From the NCBI GenBank assembly GCA_031286325.1, contig JAITUT010000096.1, positions 1 through 64,000 of the forward strand: a DNA stretch of 64,000 nucleotides. Direction: 5' to 3'. The position numbers and the translations under genes were made by a program. Within the stretch, counting starts at the first letter, position 1, and the number at the start of each line of letters is the position of its first letter. The notes under the pieces were generated by a model. The model worked only from the letters and a program-made list of their open reading frames with translations. It was not told the origin of the DNA and made no database searches. Of this stretch, positions 47,710 through 58,230 are shown piece after piece. This stretch comes from Helicobacteraceae bacterium. Its GTDB lineage: Bacteria > Campylobacterota > Campylobacteria > Campylobacterales > SZUA-545.

Positions 47710-48582
47710 TTAGCCTTTCAACTGCTCCAAACGTTCGCGTTTGGTGCCGATTGAGGTTATTTGCACGCCGAAGTTGCCATCTACGATCACGACTTCGCCC
47801 TCGGCGATCTTTTTGTTATCCACCAAAATATCCAGAGGCTCGTTGGCGAGCTGGTCGAGTTCTACGATCGAGCCAATGTCCATATTTATCACATCGCGCA
47901 ATAACATCTGCTTTTTGCCGATCCTGACGCGCACTGTGAGGCGCACATCCATTAGCAGATGAATATTTCGCGCTTCTTCGGCGGACAAATTCGCGCTGAT
48001 ATGCGGCGCGGGCGCGTCATAAGGCGGCGACGAGATGGGCGCCGCGGAGCTCAAATTAGGCGGCGCGTTCTCCGCTTTGCGGGAAATCGCGTCCGCGATC
48101 GTAGAATCCAGCGCGACATTCACAATGCTGTTAATTGAGGCGATTTCAAAGTTGAAAGTGAACATTTTGGCGTATTTGCCGAGCTCAATTGATCCGTCTC
48201 CGATAAATTCCGCGCTTTCACATTTGATTGAGAGTTTGGGCAGCTCGTTTTGCGCCGCGAGCGATGATGAAACCGCGCCGAAAACCTGCGAGACGATCTC
48301 CTTCGTGGCGTCTATATCTTCGTCTTCCATAACCTCTTTCACCGCGCCGCCGCCGCCGACCATCATATCCGCGAGGGCGGTCGCGACATTTGTCTGCAAG
48401 ATCGCGCACCCTTTACCGCTCGCCGCGCCGCTGAAAGCTAACGTGAGAGCCACCGCGGGCGGCACGATTGAGGAGAGGCTGTTTAACGTGTTTTCGCTTT
48501 TGAGGCTCACTTTCGGTTCTGCGCCGACTAAGGAACTCACAGTAGCGGTCATCTCTTTTTGCAAAAGCTCTATAAAAGTCAT
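47710..48582 (-). CDS. fliY: Flagellar motor switch protein FliY
   Basis: C-terminal SpoA domain (DVRLTVRVRIGKKQMLLRDVINMDIGSIVELDQLANEPLDILVDNKKIAEGEVVIVDGNFGVQIT) with CheC-like N-terminal part; next to fliM. Confidence 0.9.
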   Translation of the reverse strand: MTFIELLQKEMTATVSSLVGAEPKVSLKSENTLNSLSSIVPPAVALTLAFSGAASGKGCAILQTNVATALADMMVGGGGAVKEVMEDEDIDATKEIVSQVFGAVSSSLAAQNELPKLSIKCESAEFIGDGSIELGKYAKMFTFNFEIASINSIVNVALDSTIADAISRKAENAPPNLSSAAPISSPPYDAPAPHISANLSAEEARNIHLLMDVRLTVRVRIGKKQMLLRDVINMDIGSIVELDQLANEPLDILVDNKKIAEGEVVIVDGNFGVQITSIGTKRERLEQLKG

Positions 48583-49646
48583 ACTGTTTCGCCCTTAAAT
48601 GCTTGGATTTTCTTGCGGCGTTCGTCTTCGAGGCGGCTAAGAATAGATTTGACATCATCGTGCTCGGTGCGCACCAGCTCTTCAATTTCGACGGTTTTGC
48701 GGAAGCGGTTTAACCCCAACCGCGCGATAAATTTGTCCTCGCCGTCTATACACAAGATCGCCGTGTCGTCCGCAGGGCGGTTTAATATCAAAATATCGCC
48801 TCGTTGCAGGTCAAAGAAGCTGCGCAAAGTGAGTTTCGCGTCTCCTATGATTGCGTCAAGATTCACGCGCGCGCCGCCTAGCAAAGTCTTTAACTCTTTA
48901 TTGCGCGATTTTTTGCTGCTTGTGTCGCTGATCATTATATCGCGCGTCGCAAGTTTGGGCAACAACGGTTCTAACGCGATCACGGGATAACAGATATTCA
49001 TCATTCCGCTCGTGTGCCCGATAATAATCTCCATTACCACCATTACCACGATCTCGTTCTGCGCTACGATCTGAATGACGTTCGGGCTTGACTCTTTCGC
49101 CTCAATCACGGGGTAAAGCTCCGTGATCGGACCCCAAGCGTCTTTAAGGTTTTGCATTATCACGCGCAGGATCGTATCTAGCAAGTTTAACTCAATATCA
49201 GAAAAGTCGCGGTTAGTTTCGTATGTTTCGCCCTTGCCGCCCAGCAGGCGATCCACCATAGGGAACGCGATCGCGGGGTTGATCTCTAAAACGCCGCTGC
49301 CCTCCAAAGGCTTCATAGAAAAGACATTAAAGCTAGTCGGCGAGGGCAGGGACATCAAAAATTCGCCGTAGGTCATCTGATCTACCGAGTGCAACTGAAT
49401 CTCTACGATAGATCGCATTGTAGATGAAATTTGCGCGGAGAGGGCGCGCACCATTTTGTCGTGAATGGAGCGGAAAGCGCGGAGCTGCTCTTTGCTGACG
49501 CGGTTCGGACGCTTAAAATCGTAGAGCGTTACTTGACGCTGTTTAGCTTGTTTTTCTTTTTTTATGACCTGATCGGCGCTAATATCCTCGTCGTCCACCG
49601 CCTCAAGGAGCGCGTCTATCTCTTCTTGCGAAAGTATATCCGCCAT
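48579..49646 (-). CDS. fliM: Flagellar motor switch protein FliM
   Basis: MADILSQEEIDALLEAV... ; YDFKRPNRVSKEQLRAFRSIHDKMVRAL. Confidence 0.96.
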   Translation of the reverse strand: MADILSQEEIDALLEAVDDEDISADQVIKKEKQAKQRQVTLYDFKRPNRVSKEQLRAFRSIHDKMVRALSAQISSTMRSIVEIQLHSVDQMTYGEFLMSLPSPTSFNVFSMKPLEGSGVLEINPAIAFPMVDRLLGGKGETYETNRDFSDIELNLLDTILRVIMQNLKDAWGPITELYPVIEAKESSPNVIQIVAQNEIVVMVVMEIIIGHTSGMMNICYPVIALEPLLPKLATRDIMISDTSSKKSRNKELKTLLGGARVNLDAIIGDAKLTLRSFFDLQRGDILILNRPADDTAILCIDGEDKFIARLGLNRFRKTVEIEELVRTEHDDVKSILSRLEDERRKKIQAFKGETV

Positions 49647-50350
49647 TATCCTATCCTTTCGCGCACGCGCCGCGCCACGCTTTTGATAATTTGGCTAATG
49701 CGCGACTCCGTAATATCCAAAACTTCGCTGATCTCTTTTAGATTTAACTCGTCGTAAAAGTAAAGTTGAATGATTGTCTGATCGCGCTCGCTCATCTCGG
49801 ATAAAGCGGCTTGAACTTGGGCTATAAGCTCGTCGCGCAAAATTTGCGTTTCGGTTTCGGACTCCTCTTCGCCGAATAAGTGAAGTTGCTCGTCAAGAGG
49901 CAAGAGAGTTCCAACGTCGCCGGCGTCGCGCGCCTTTTGCACTTTGCCGACATCTTCGCCTAAATTCTGCGCCAAAAATTCGTTTGTCGGCTCTTCGTCG
50001 TGCTCGCCGAAGTAACTTATAATGAGTTTTTCCACATCTTTAATTAACTTGCGATCGCCGCGGCTTACTGTGTCTAAACTGCGCAAAAAATCCAACATCG
50101 CGCCGTGCACGCGCTTTTTCGCGTAACCCCAGAAGTTGTCGTTAATTTCGGAGTCGTAGCGGCGCGCTAGTTTAATCAACTCCTCCGCGCCGATTGAAAT
50201 GAGATCGCTCGCCTCTATACTAGCGGGCAGACGCTCTTTGAGCCTGTGCGCCATCGCTTTCACCGCCGGCAAATACTGCACCGCCAAAGAGTTTTGCAAC
50301 TCTTGCTGGTTTGTGGCGTATGACGCGATCGCCGCTAATTCGGTACTCAC
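49646..50350 (-). CDS. fliA: RNA polymerase sigma-28 factor FliA
   Basis: YLPAVKAMAHRLKERLPASIEASDLISIG...LSEMSERDQTIIQLYFYDELNLKEISEVLDITESRISQI. Confidence 0.95.
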   Translation of the reverse strand: MSTELAAIASYATNQQELQNSLAVQYLPAVKAMAHRLKERLPASIEASDLISIGAEELIKLARRYDSEINDNFWGYAKKRVHGAMLDFLRSLDTVSRGDRKLIKDVEKLIISYFGEHDEEPTNEFLAQNLGEDVGKVQKARDAGDVGTLLPLDEQLHLFGEEESETETQILRDELIAQVQAALSEMSERDQTIIQLYFYDELNLKEISEVLDITESRISQIIKSVARRVRERIG

Positions 50351-50700
50351 AGGGCAACCTTATTCGTCTCGTCTTTTTGGACGGCGCTCGCGATCTCTTG
50401 CTCCAAGACGCGGATAAAGCGGGTCGCGTCTCTGATGTTTACCTCGCGGCGCTCAATTTGCGCGCGGGCTTTGTCAAGTTGCGTCTCGTAGTATTCCGAG
50501 TCGATCGTGTAAGCGGCTTTAATATCCAGCGCGCGGATAAAAAACGCTCCCGCGCAGAGTCCGATCATATAAAATAGCGCGGTAAAAGCCGCGCACGAAT
50601 ATATGATTCCCATAGGCTCAAAATCCGCCAGAACGCCGAAGATTATCCCTATGAAGAACCCGCACGACGACAAGAAAAATATAAAATTTTCCGGACGCAT
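50347..50700 (-). CDS. Small membrane protein of the flhF-fliA operon
   Basis: TM-rich N-terminal half; conserved-type position between flhG and fliA. Confidence 0.6.
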   Translation of the reverse strand: MRPENFIFFLSSCGFFIGIIFGVLADFEPMGIIYSCAAFTALFYMIGLCAGAFFIRALDIKAAYTIDSEYYETQLDKARAQIERREVNIRDATRFIRVLEQEIASAVQKDETNKVAL

Positions 50701-50708
50701 CTACCGCC

Positions 50709-51578
50709 TTAGAATTTGGTCAGCAGTTGTTTGAAAAACCTTCCTACACCGCTTTCTTGCGCATCTTTAAGCACACCGCGTTCCATAACTTGTAAAAGAT
50801 TATCTAAAATTTTGTTTAATCTTTGAGTCGTGTCGCTGTTTGGCACCTCTTTTGAGAGCAAGTAGCGGCTTCTGACGCTTCGCGCGTAATCCGAATCGCG
50901 CGGGATCATTCCCAGCATATTGAGGTTCGCGAGCCCTAAATTTTGCGCGGCTACTTTGCTGATCTTTTCGTGGACAAGCGCGCCCTCGCGCTCGCTTTGC
51001 ACTTGGTTTAATATCGTAGTCAGCGGTTTATTCGCGATATGGAGCGTTTTGATCATCGCGTATGCGTCTGTGATCGCGGCTGGATCGGGGGTGGTAACTA
51101 CCACCGAAATATCGGAAGCCATTAAAAATGTCCGCACATTTTCGCCGATTCCCGCGCCCGTGTCGATTATCAAATACTCCAAAAAGTCAAGTTTTTTGAG
51201 CTCCGTGTAGAAGCGATCCAGCACAAATTGCTCGCCGAATTTCAGAATTTCGCCGCCGTTTTCGCCCGGCACGAGAAACAAAGTCTCCTCAATGCGCATT
51301 ATCACATCTTCAATCTTGCAGTCGCCTTTGATGAGGTCCATAATGTTTTTTTCGGGCTTCACGCCCAACATCACATCTAAATTTGCCAGCCCGATGTCGG
51401 CGTCAAACAACCCCACATGGTAGCCTCGTTTGGCGAGTAAATACGCCAAATTCGCGCTGATAGAAGTCTTACCCACGCCGCCTTTGCCGCTCGTTACCGC
51501 GATCACCCGCGTATTGATTGTCTTCGGCGAGGCTTGTTTCTCCACAAGTTCGGTGAGTTTTTTTGCCTGATCGTTCAT
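50709..51578 (-). CDS. flhG: MinD-like ATPase FlhG (YlxH/FleN)
   Basis: VIAVTSGKGGVGKTSISANLAYLLAKRGYHVGLFDADIGLANLDVMLG. Confidence 0.94.
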   Translation of the reverse strand: MNDQAKKLTELVEKQASPKTINTRVIAVTSGKGGVGKTSISANLAYLLAKRGYHVGLFDADIGLANLDVMLGVKPEKNIMDLIKGDCKIEDVIMRIEETLFLVPGENGGEILKFGEQFVLDRFYTELKKLDFLEYLIIDTGAGIGENVRTFLMASDISVVVTTPDPAAITDAYAMIKTLHIANKPLTTILNQVQSEREGALVHEKISKVAAQNLGLANLNMLGMIPRDSDYARSVRSRYLLSKEVPNSDTTQRLNKILDNLLQVMERGVLKDAQESGVGRFFKQLLTKF

Positions 51579-51588
51579 CTTTTTCCTT

Positions 51589-52992
51589 TCAACTATTATA
51601 CTTCGTCATTTCCGCGTTTTTGTTAAATCCGTCTAAAAGCCAAGAGACGAATTTATCTTTGCTCGCGGGCATTATGTCGTCTGGCACCTCTTGACCCGTT
51701 GAAAAATACGAAAACGGCTTATTGCACTCGCAAATAAAGCTAAATAACGATCCGAACGTTTTTGTCTCGTCGAATTTAGTCGCGATCACGGTGTCTATAT
51801 TAAGCGCGGAATAATTTTTGTAAATATCGCGCAGATCGTCTAATTTGCTGCTGGCGGAAACTACTAAATTTACCGCGATTTGACGATTGCCGTCCACATT
51901 CAAAAATTGCGAAATTTTCGTAATTTTTTCTTTATCGTGCGGGCTATTTCCCGCAGTGTCGATTAAAATTAAATCACAATCGCGCAGACTCGTTAAAGCC
52001 CCCGACAAATCAGAGGGATTTTGCACGGTTTCTATATTGCCTAAACGCATAAGTTTCGCGTAATATGATAATTGCTCTACCGCGCGAACTCTATATGTGT
52101 CCATTGTGATTAAACCCACTTTATATTTTTCATTCAAAATGTGGGCGTATCGCGCCGCGAGCTTCGCGATCATCGTAGTCTTGCCGACCCCAGTGGGACC
52201 TACGAGCATTAGGATTTTTTTATTCGCGCGCGAAATTTTAAACTCTTCGCGCACGGGGATCATTTTGCGCAAAAGCGTGAAAAAATATCGCTTAACCGTT
52301 TCAGTGCTTTGGCGCATTGTGCTCGGCATATTTTTTACGCTTAATTCCATAATTTCGTCTAAAAATGTAGCGTTAATTCCGCTCTGTCTGCTAATGCGGT
52401 AAATTTCCGCGAATTCGGACGGAATTACGACATTGCTTTTATCTTTCATTTCATTATTCCAGATCGTCTCTTGCATCAGCTTTACGCGATCGGTTAGAAC
52501 TTTAATATCTTTTTTCAAACTTTCCAGATCGCCGGCTTGATTTAGAACTCCGCTTTTAGGCGTTTCAATTTCTACTTTCGTGCGCTCTCTTTGAATCTCT
52601 CTGTTATAGCCGCCGCTGATCGTTAAAGTCGGCTCTAAATTTTGCGTTGCCCTAACTATTTTTTCAGGCTGTTTTTTAACCTCTATTTTCGGTTTAGTTT
52701 CCGTGCGATCTATGCCCGCCAAAGCCATAATTTTTTCAATCTCTTTGGCTGTTTCCGAAATGCGCACTTGCACATCGTCGAGATCGTTTGATTTTTTCTG
52801 CGTTTTTTCCACTACTTTTTGGTTCGCCAAATCGTCGTCTACCGCTATGATTATTTCGTATAAACCGTTTGAAAACATAGTCTTTTTTTGAATCTCTTTT
52901 GTTGCGACCACATTCACGTCTTCGCCCCATTCGGCGGCGATTTTTTTTAGGATTTCGCCCGTGTTTTCACCTTGATAGCTGAAAGTTTTCAT
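51589..52992 (-). CDS. flhF: SRP-like GTPase FlhF
   Basis: MLVGPTGVGKTTMIAKLAARY...VGLITMDTYRVRAVEQLSYYAKLM...LILIDTAGNSPHD. Confidence 0.95.
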   Translation of the reverse strand: MKTFSYQGENTGEILKKIAAEWGEDVNVVATKEIQKKTMFSNGLYEIIIAVDDDLANQKVVEKTQKKSNDLDDVQVRISETAKEIEKIMALAGIDRTETKPKIEVKKQPEKIVRATQNLEPTLTISGGYNREIQRERTKVEIETPKSGVLNQAGDLESLKKDIKVLTDRVKLMQETIWNNEMKDKSNVVIPSEFAEIYRISRQSGINATFLDEIMELSVKNMPSTMRQSTETVKRYFFTLLRKMIPVREEFKISRANKKILMLVGPTGVGKTTMIAKLAARYAHILNEKYKVGLITMDTYRVRAVEQLSYYAKLMRLGNIETVQNPSDLSGALTSLRDCDLILIDTAGNSPHDKEKITKISQFLNVDGNRQIAVNLVVSASSKLDDLRDIYKNYSALNIDTVIATKFDETKTFGSLFSFICECNKPFSYFSTGQEVPDDIMPASKDKFVSWLLDGFNKNAEMTKYNS

Positions 52993-53501
52993 AATTTTCC
53001 TCTTAAATTTAGGGTCGGCAAAATCACGCTGGCGCGCTTATCCCAAAATGGATGCGGGATCGCCAAGTTTTCCGCTTTCTTATCTTGAAAATATAGCACA
53101 TTACGCCCAACTTTATTTTCGTAAAAAATTATGTCCAGATCAATCAGGCGCGGCGCGTTTTTATATGGGCGTTCGCGATAGAAGCGAGTTTCAACTTTTA
53201 ATAGAGATTTAAGCAAATTTAGCGGATTTAAGGTGGTTTTAATCAGGATCGCGGCGTTGAAAAATTTAGGATTTTTTGCCTCCGCAAAATCCGGATTTTC
53301 GTAAATCGGCGAGGTTTTGACAATATCAATTTCGCGCATTGAATAAAGATAAAAATATACTTTATGAAAAGTTTTTTTTAAGTTTCCGATATTCGCGCCA
53401 ATACCGATCAAAGCATAGAATTTTTTAGCGGATTTTTTATTATTTTTCGGGTATAGTTCGGTGTAAAAAAACGCATTTTCCGTATCTATTGTTTTTTTCA
53501 T
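52989..53501 (-). CDS. folK: HPPK (6-hydroxymethyl-7,8-dihydropterin pyrophosphokinase)
   Basis: IGIGANIGNLKKTF...SPIYENPDFAEAKNPKFFNAAILIKTTL...YKNAPRLIDLDIIFY. Confidence 0.9.
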   Translation of the reverse strand: MKKTIDTENAFFYTELYPKNNKKSAKKFYALIGIGANIGNLKKTFHKVYFYLYSMREIDIVKTSPIYENPDFAEAKNPKFFNAAILIKTTLNPLNLLKSLLKVETRFYRERPYKNAPRLIDLDIIFYENKVGRNVLYFQDKKAENLAIPHPFWDKRASVILPTLNLRGKL

Positions 53502-54523
53502 ATTATTACGGCTCTATTATCTTGAATTTTTACTATATTTTCTATCCTTATTCCGAAAAATCCCGGTATATAAATTCCGGGCTCAATCGTGAAAACCATA
53601 TTATTTTCTATAATCATATCGTTTTTTTTATTTATATACGGCTCTTCGTGAATTTCAAGACCAACCCCGTGCCCTAATGAATGTGAAAAATATTTGCCGT
53701 AGCCTGCGTTTGCTATATAATTTCTGGCGATTAAATCTATCTCTTTCGCTCTCATACCGCTTTTAATTAAATCTATCGCTTTGTTGTGCGCGCCTAAAAC
53801 CACATCGTAAATTTTCTGTTTTTCCGCATTATTAAACTTTTGGCGGATATCAAAATTAAACCCGCGATCATAGATCGCCGCGCGCGTGCGATCGGAGCAG
53901 TAGCCGTCATACTTTACGCCGCAGTCTAAAAGAATAGTATCGCCTTCTTTCAACGCGCGATCGCCGGGTAACGCGTGCGGTTTTGCGGCGTTTTCTTCTA
54001 TTGCGAAGATAGGTTCGAAACTCAAATCGTTTTCGCCGTTATTTCGCAGAGTTTCACATACGAGATAATGTAACTTTTTTTCGCTTAAACCAATTCCGTT
54101 TTCAGCGATAAATTTCGCGATAGAATCATATTTTTGTGCCAAAATTCGTACTGATTTTTCTATTTTCGCGACTTCGTCCGCGCTTTTAACCGCCCGTTTT
54201 TTTTGGTGAAAGTTTCGCGCGAAAACAAATCGTGATTTTGGCAAATTTTCCAGCAAAAAAGCCAAATCCGCGTAGCAAATTTCGCGCGGATCAACTTTAA
54301 CTCTTACGCCTTTTAATTTCTTTAACAAATCTTTCGCGGTTTTGAATAAATTATCGCTTTCAATCACGCTAACATTTTTAGCGCGTTCTCTCGCCTCTGT
54401 TGTGTAGCGCGAATCGGTGATAAAATATCGCTCGTCATTCGCGCTAACAAACAAGGCGTGATCGCACGAAAAACCGCATTCGTGCCTTTGCGCCGCCTCG
54501 TTAATTGTGATAAAGCCGCTCAT
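53498..54523 (-). CDS. M24-family aminopeptidase (PepP/PepQ-like)
   Basis: [18 protein letters not shown]...[22 protein letters not shown]...[20 protein letters not shown]. Confidence 0.9.
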   Translation of the reverse strand: MSGFITINEAAQRHECGFSCDHALFVSANDERYFITDSRYTTEARERAKNVSVIESDNLFKTAKDLLKKLKGVRVKVDPREICYADLAFLLENLPKSRFVFARNFHQKKRAVKSADEVAKIEKSVRILAQKYDSIAKFIAENGIGLSEKKLHYLVCETLRNNGENDLSFEPIFAIEENAAKPHALPGDRALKEGDTILLDCGVKYDGYCSDRTRAAIYDRGFNFDIRQKFNNAEKQKIYDVVLGAHNKAIDLIKSGMRAKEIDLIARNYIANAGYGKYFSHSLGHGVGLEIHEEPYINKKNDMIIENNMVFTIEPGIYIPGFFGIRIENIVKIQDNRAVII

Positions 54524-54987
54524 TGCTTGTTATTCGCGGCTTTTTGCGCGTCAATTTCGCGCGCGATCTGGATCGCCGACAAGAGTGCCAAGTGGTAGCC
54601 AAATGGTCCAAAACCGCTGATCACCCCCGCCGCCACAGGCGAAATGTAGGAGTTTTGCCGAAACTCCTCGCGCCGCGCGATATTCGTGATGTGAATCTCT
54701 ATGGTTGGTACGCCGACCGCCGTGATCGCGTCTCTGATCGCGATTGAAGTGTGCGTGTATGCGCCAGGATTAAGGATAATCGCGTCCGTTTCGCCGTAGC
54801 ACTCTTGAATGCGATCCACAATTTCGCCCTCCAAATTGCTCTGATAAAACTCAATCTCCGCGCCGTTTTGTTCGGCGATCTTGCGCATCTCCGCGTGGAT
54901 ATTATCCATCGTCATCGCGCCGTAAAGCGCCTTTTCGCGCACGCCGAGCATATTTAGGTTTGGTCCCTGAATTACGCTGATTTTCAT
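54520..54987 (-). CDS. aroQ: 3-dehydroquinate dehydratase type II
   Basis: [23 protein letters not shown]...[18 protein letters not shown]...[18 protein letters not shown]. Confidence 0.95.
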   Translation of the reverse strand: MKISVIQGPNLNMLGVREKALYGAMTMDNIHAEMRKIAEQNGAEIEFYQSNLEGEIVDRIQECYGETDAIILNPGAYTHTSIAIRDAITAVGVPTIEIHITNIARREEFRQNSYISPVAAGVISGFGPFGYHLALLSAIQIAREIDAQKAANNKQ

Positions 54988-55074
54988 TTCGCCCTCCAAA
55001 AATTTTTGGAATTATAGATAGAATTGATAAAATGAGCGAGCGTCTTAAGAAAACGCTGTAATTTTGAGGAGTAA

Positions 55075-55512
55075 ATGGCGGTTATGGAGCGTTATTTGAT
55101 CTTTTCGCTCGGCGAGGATTTCTTTGCCTTTGAGGCGGGCGACATTGGCGAGGCGTTTGACTATCAGAAAGTTTATCCGCTGCCGCTCGCCCCCGAATGT
55201 ATGCTGGGGCTTATAAATAGGCTCGGCAATCCGTTCGCGCTTGTGGATATTTCGCCGCTCATCAAAGCGGAACGCCCCAAAAATTCGCGCGCGATCACCC
55301 TCAAAGACCCCGAAGAAAAGATCGCGATCGCTATTGACGACGTTGTGGATATTGCCGAAATTCACGATCGCGAGAAGACTTTGCTAAACGACGCGGACGC
55401 GCTGGCTAAGTCGCGTTTCAAATATAATTCGCGCGATGTAACCGCGCTGAATTTGGAGGCGATTTTAAGATCGCTTGAAGAAGAGATTGAGAGCATTGGA
55501 GATGATCATTGA
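55075..55512 (+). CDS. CheW-like coupling protein
   Basis: YLIFSLGEDFFAFEAGDIGEAFDYQKVYPLPLAPECMLGLINRLGNPFALVDISPLI. Confidence 0.8.
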   Translation: MAVMERYLIFSLGEDFFAFEAGDIGEAFDYQKVYPLPLAPECMLGLINRLGNPFALVDISPLIKAERPKNSRAITLKDPEEKIAIAIDDVVDIAEIHDREKTLLNDADALAKSRFKYNSRDVTALNLEAILRSLEEEIESIGDDH

Positions 55513-55910
55513 AACACCTTATATTCAAGATCGGCGAGTATTATTTGGCGATCAAATCTCACGCCGTCGGCAAAATCTGCTTGTTTGACGGCGGCGAAGA
55601 CCCCGCGAACGGGCTGGTTTCGCTCGCTAGAATTATGGGGCTTAACGCGCGCGAACGGCATTTTTTAGAGATCAAACCCGAAGCGATCGGCGCGAAAGAG
55701 GACGAGTTGTATCTGATCGTCTCCGAAGTAGAGGACGAAGTGGATTTTGAGGATAGTTTCTGGTTCAAAGCGCCGCGTTTTATCGAGCGATCGTTTGAGG
55801 CGAAAATTTATGACGGCACGGCGTTTTGGAATGAGGAGCCGATATTTCGGATAGCGCCGATGATGATCTGGCAAAATATGCCGCGCTATATTAAAGGAAG
55901 TGCCGCATGA
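55509..55910 (+). CDS. Degenerate CheW-like protein
   Basis: KHLIFKIGEYYLAIKSHAVGKICLF; 4-bp overlaps with flanking che genes. Confidence 0.5.
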   Translation: MKHLIFKIGEYYLAIKSHAVGKICLFDGGEDPANGLVSLARIMGLNARERHFLEIKPEAIGAKEDELYLIVSEVEDEVDFEDSFWFKAPRFIERSFEAKIYDGTAFWNEEPIFRIAPMMIWQNMPRYIKGSAA

Positions 55911-56899
55911 TTAGGATTCTTGTGGTGGAAGACAGCCTCACGGCGCGTGAAGTTATTAAAGATTTTCTCAGCTACGATTCTGAGTTTGTGGTCGTGGGCG
56001 AGGCGGCGGACGGCAAGGAGGGCGTGCGGCTGGCGAGAGAGCTTTCGCCTAATTTGGTAACTATGGATTTAGCTATGCCGTATAGTTTGGAGGCGATTGA
56101 GACGATCACGAAAGAGAGAATCGCGCCGGTCGCCGTTGTGAGTTCCTATGAGACGCCGCAAAATATTTACGAAACCGCCACGAGAGGCGCGTTGGATTTC
56201 TTCAGAAAAGAAGATCTTTCGGTTAAGGCGAGTTATAAAAAACGCTTGAAGGTGCTGGAAAGTTTGAAGAGGATCGCATCATTCTACTCCGCGCACCAGC
56301 AATGCGCCCCGCACCCGAAATTCGTGCAAAGCCGCAGGATTTTAGCGGTAACGATCGGCATTTCCACAGGCGGACCCAAAGCGTTGCAAGAGCTTTTATC
56401 CAATATGCGACCGATCGTGCAGCCGATATTTATCGTGCAGCACAAGAGCGACGGAATGGACGCCGATTTTGCCAATTGGCTTGGGAGTTTCGCGAAAATG
56501 CCCGTGAAAACCGCGCAGCACAATGAGAGCTATCAAGGCGGGACGATTTATATCGCTCCCAGCGGTTTGCATCTCACGATTGACGCAACGCATATTATTT
56601 TGGAGGATAGCGATCTTGTCCAGCACCAAAAACCCGCGGCTGATGTGCTCTTCAAAAGCGCGGCGAAAGCTCTGGGCGAAGGCGTGCTGGCGGTTGTGAT
56701 GACGGGAATGGGCTTTGACGGCGCGGACGGCGCGTTCGCGGTGAAAAACGCGGGCGGGATCGTGATCGCGCAGGACGAATCGACATCGCTGATTTTCGGT
56801 ATGCCCAAAGCCGTGATAGAGCGCGGCGCGGCGGATTTTGTGCTGCCGCTCGGCGAAATTGGCGCGAAAATCTCGTTTTTGTGTATGGATCGGCTATGA
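55907..56899 (+). CDS. cheB: Chemotaxis methylesterase CheB (receiver + methylesterase)
   Basis: IRILVVEDSLTAREVIKDFLSYDSEFVVVGEAADGKEGV...IGISTGGPKALQELLSNM...VMTGMGFDGADGAFAVKNAGGIVIAQDE. Confidence 0.94.
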   Translation: MIRILVVEDSLTAREVIKDFLSYDSEFVVVGEAADGKEGVRLARELSPNLVTMDLAMPYSLEAIETITKERIAPVAVVSSYETPQNIYETATRGALDFFRKEDLSVKASYKKRLKVLESLKRIASFYSAHQQCAPHPKFVQSRRILAVTIGISTGGPKALQELLSNMRPIVQPIFIVQHKSDGMDADFANWLGSFAKMPVKTAQHNESYQGGTIYIAPSGLHLTIDATHIILEDSDLVQHQKPAADVLFKSAAKALGEGVLAVVMTGMGFDGADGAFAVKNAGGIVIAQDESTSLIFGMPKAVIERGAADFVLPLGEIGAKISFLCMDRL

Positions 56900-58230
56900 C
56901 GATCGCCTCTTTGAGCGAATTGATAACGGCGCGATCAGGCGTGGTTTTGGACGATGTTTCGCGCGATAGACTCGTTACGGAGGCGGCGGCGCTCTTTTTA
57001 GATAAAGATCAAGAAGACGCGGATTTGAGCGATCTAGCGCCGTTTTTCACCACAAACGAAACCTATTTTTTCAGAGAAAAGGCGCACTTCGCGCTTCTTT
57101 CGCGTTTAATTCGCGATCGTTACTCCAAAACGCGCGGCGAAATCAGAATTTTAAGCGCGGCTTCGTCAATCGGTTGCGAGGCGTATTCAATCGCGGTTTT
57201 GTTTGAGGATTTTAACTCTAAAAGTTTGACGAAAATCGCTTATAAAATTGACGCCTTTGATATTAACAAAGAAGCGATCTATCAAGCGAAAAGCGGTAAA
57301 TTTAATGTGCGTACTTTGCGTGATGACGGCAAAGATTATACGCCGCTTTTAGAAGTGTTTATCAAAGAGCGCGGAAATGATTTTTTTGTGTTAAACGAAT
57401 ATATCAGATCGCGGGTGAATTTTTATGAGCAAAATATATTTGACGGCATTAAAGGCAGATATTACGATCTTGTATTTTTTCGCAACGCTTTAATTTATTT
57501 TACCACGGAGGCAAAAGCTCGCGCTCTTGATCTGATCTCAGGATCGCTTAAAGAAGATGGAGTTTTAATAGTCGGAGTGGGCGAAAGCGCGCTGGAAGAG
57601 AGCGAAGAATTAGCGAAAATCCGCGATAAAAACGTGTTTTATTTCGAGAAGAATTCAGCTAAAAAAGAAAAGGTGGAAATTATAGAGAATATTGTGATAA
57701 AATCTATTAAAAAGTCAAGAGAAAAGCGCGAAGTAAAAATAGAAAAAGAACCGCAGAAAGTCAATGTAAATAGCCACATTGACCCATATATGATCGCGAG
57801 TTTAATAAGAAGCGGAGAAACAAATAACGATCGCGATATAAATTCCTGTATAGCAAAGGCGATAGATTATATTCATGACAACCCTGAAAACGCTGGAAAC
57901 TTAATTACGAAAGCTCAAAGTTTCGGGGTGTCAAAATATACTCTCTTTTTGCGCGCGGAACTTCTGTTGGAGACTAACGATCAAGAGGGCGCGGTAAAGT
58001 GTTATAAAGAAGCGTTAAAAAGAAGCGATAATTTTTGGATCGCAAACTTTCGCTTAGGGCAAATACTAAACAGTAAAAATTACTTGGAAAATTCGTTAAA
58101 AGTATTATTGGAAAAGGGCGCTATGGGTTTGGAGGTTTTTGTGGGCGGTTTTGCTACTGAAAATTATATTTCGGCGATAGAAAACAGGCTAAAAAAATGC
58201 TTAAAAGGAGCAAATAATGAAAAGCATTAA
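56896..58230 (+). CDS. cheR: CheR methyltransferase with C-terminal TPR-like region
   Basis: FFTTNETYFFREKAHFALLSRLI...ILSAASSIGCEAYSIAVLFED...YYDLVFFRNALIYFTTEAKARAL. Confidence 0.88.
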   Translation: MTIASLSELITARSGVVLDDVSRDRLVTEAAALFLDKDQEDADLSDLAPFFTTNETYFFREKAHFALLSRLIRDRYSKTRGEIRILSAASSIGCEAYSIAVLFEDFNSKSLTKIAYKIDAFDINKEAIYQAKSGKFNVRTLRDDGKDYTPLLEVFIKERGNDFFVLNEYIRSRVNFYEQNIFDGIKGRYYDLVFFRNALIYFTTEAKARALDLISGSLKEDGVLIVGVGESALEESEELAKIRDKNVFYFEKNSAKKEKVEIIENIVIKSIKKSREKREVKIEKEPQKVNVNSHIDPYMIASLIRSGETNNDRDINSCIAKAIDYIHDNPENAGNLITKAQSFGVSKYTLFLRAELLLETNDQEGAVKCYKEALKRSDNFWIANFRLGQILNSKNYLENSLKVLLEKGAMGLEVFVGGFATENYISAIENRLKKCLKGANNEKH